Source of the DNA: an uncultured Methylopila sp. | GTDB taxonomy: Bacteria > Pseudomonadota > Alphaproteobacteria > Rhizobiales > Methylopilaceae | DNA: 64,000 nt | NCBI GenBank assembly: GCA_902168115.1 | Contig: CABHPB010000068.1 | Span: forward strand, 1-64,000 | Direction: 5' to 3' | Shown: positions 63,065 to 64,000 of the stretch, piece by piece | How the letters are laid out: every line of letters begins with the position of its first letter | Numbering within the stretch: the first letter of the stretch is position 1 | The notes under the pieces: generated by a model | What the model was told of the DNA's origin: nothing | Seen by the model: the letters and a program-made list of their open reading frames with translations, nothing else | Databases searched by the model: none | Program-made: the position numbers and the translations under genes

Positions 63065-64000
63065 TCAGGCCGCCGGTCGGCTCCCCGGCGCGCCGCGCCC
63101 GGCGGCGGCCTCCGCCTGCGCCGCGTCGCCGGAAGCCTCGAAGATCCCGCGCAGGAAGGCGTTGATCCGCTGAAGGGCGAGCTTGCCCTCGGGCAGGAAG
63201 ATCGCGAAGGCCTGCCAGACATGCGGCATCTGCGGCCAGACCTCGAGGTCGCATACGACCCCCGCCTCCGACAGCCCGGCATGGAGCCTGCGCGCGTCGT
63301 CGAGAAGGATTTCGTCGCTGCCGCACTGGATCAGCGTCGGCGGCAGTCCCGACAGGTCGCCGAAGATCGGCGACAGCAGCGGGTCGCGCCGGTCCGCATC
63401 CGGCGCATAGGCCTGCACGACGCTGGGCAGGCCGTTGACGTGGAGCAGCGGATCGAGCGCCGCGTTCAGCCGAAAACTGTCGCCGGAGGCCGTGAAATCC
63501 ACAAAGGGCGAGAGCCCGACGGCGCCGCCCGGCATCGGTCCGCCCTGCCCCTTCAGCTTTAGCAGCAGCGCGAAGGCCAGGTTGCCGCCGGCCGAGTCGC
63601 CGGCGATGACGAGCCGCGACGGGTCGACGCCGCGTTCGAGCAGATCGAAATAGGCCGCCTCGGCGTCCTCGAGCGCGGCCGGGAACGGGTGCTCCGGCGC
63701 GAGCCGGTAATCCAAAACGACGACCTCGGCCTTCGCCCCGCGCGAAATCCGCCCGGCGATGCCGCGATGGGTCCGGGGCGAACCGCAGACGAAGGCGCCG
63801 CCATGGAGGTAGAGCACGTGACGGTCCGGCTCGCGTCCGAAGGTGTGGATTTCCGCCGGACGGCCGCCGACGGTCGCAGCCCGCCGCGCGACGCCGAAGG
63901 GCTGATCCGGCGCGATGGCGGCGAGCCTCTCCACCGAGCGGCGGATCCGGGCTATGTCGGGGTCGGCGTGGACGCGCGTCTTCACGGCGTAGCGCATCAC
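63065..64000 (-). CDS. Alpha/beta hydrolase, hormone-sensitive-lipase type (possibly incomplete at the window edge)
   Basis: At least 311 residues of an HSL-family esterase. The HGG oxyanion motif is LYLHGGAFVCGSPRTH, the nucleophile serine is in GDSAGGNLAFALL, the acid is in CGSDEILLDDA, and the histidine is in MPHVWQAF. The C-terminal tail is alanine-rich with no other domain. An ATG at 63997 or the GTG at 64000 could be the start, but the frame is open to the window edge, so the true start may lie outside. It probably hydrolyses short- to medium-chain esters; the substrate is unknown. Confidence 0.85.
   Translation of the reverse strand: MMRYAVKTRVHADPDIARIRRSVERLAAIAPDQPFGVARRAATVGGRPAEIHTFGREPDRHVLYLHGGAFVCGSPRTHRGIAGRISRGAKAEVVVLDYRLAPEHPFPAALEDAEAAYFDLLERGVDPSRLVIAGDSAGGNLAFALLLKLKGQGGPMPGGAVGLSPFVDFTASGDSFRLNAALDPLLHVNGLPSVVQAYAPDADRRDPLLSPIFGDLSGLPPTLIQCGSDEILLDDARRLHAGLSEAGVVCDLEVWPQMPHVWQAFAIFLPEGKLALQRINAFLRGIFEASGDAAQAEAAAGRGAPGSRPAA

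Overview
The window is a stretch of GC-rich chromosome from an alphaproteobacterium, almost certainly of the order Hyphomicrobiales (Rhizobiales). The evidence is gene content and order: an amidase/PBP1A/prfB cluster beside rne, a cysteine desulfurase-sufB-sufC-sufD cluster, a rlpA-D,D-carboxypeptidase-tmk-holB-metG-tatD-MBL chain, a malic enzyme fused to a phosphotransacetylase-like domain, and RNase E with a large charged insertion in its S1 region. Genus cannot be read from the sequence. Coding density is very high; many convergent pairs are separated by fewer than 10 bp and one pair overlaps.

Layout. 1-9.1 kb: argC, periplasmic asparaginase, an acyl-CoA synthetase, a CYTH/CHAD protein, RNase D and aspS. 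9.1-16.5 kb: an unrecognised membrane-anchored periplasmic protein, maeB, a CSS/EAL c-di-GMP phosphodiesterase followed closely by a ceramidase-family membrane protein, and a glycine-zipper lipoprotein. 16.5-21.8 kb: trpE and a PpiD/SurA-type foldase on the minus strand, then tpiA and secG. 21.8-33 kb: rne with a long leader, amidase, PBP1A, two small enzymes, prfB, an M23 peptidase and a Bcp-type peroxiredoxin. 32.8-43 kb: a giant AsmA/YhdP-like protein, a divergent Lrp regulator and AceE-type E1 pair, tyrS, a DUF2778 protein and anmK. 43-50.4 kb: an alpha/beta hydrolase divergent from the SUF cluster, and a nitronate monooxygenase. 50.4-52.1 kb: a short accessory patch ending at a tRNA-Ser(UGA). 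52.3-64 kb: cell-wall, nucleotide, replication and tRNA-charging genes, then cytochrome b561/YceI, mazG and an HSL-type esterase.

Much of the region serves envelope growth (amidase, PBP1A, M23 peptidase, RlpA, D,D-carboxypeptidase homologue, DUF2778 protein, AnmK, AsmA-like proteins) and translation (aspS, tyrS, metG, prfB, tRNA-Ser). I see no prophage, transposase, CRISPR array or toxin-antitoxin module, and nothing that I would call a new multi-gene system. The observations most worth following are: (i) a D-Ala-D-Ala carboxypeptidase homologue that has lost the catalytic Lys of SxxK and the Asn of SxN while keeping KTG; (ii) a textbook programmed +1 frameshift in prfB; (iii) a small two-CxxC protein placed between sufB and sufC; (iv) near-consensus CtrA-like boxes in front of the amidase, M23 peptidase, EAL and lipoprotein genes; (v) an Lrp regulator divergent from an AceE-type E1, resembling mdeR/mdeB; and (vi) paired inverted repeats filling two convergent intergenic spaces.
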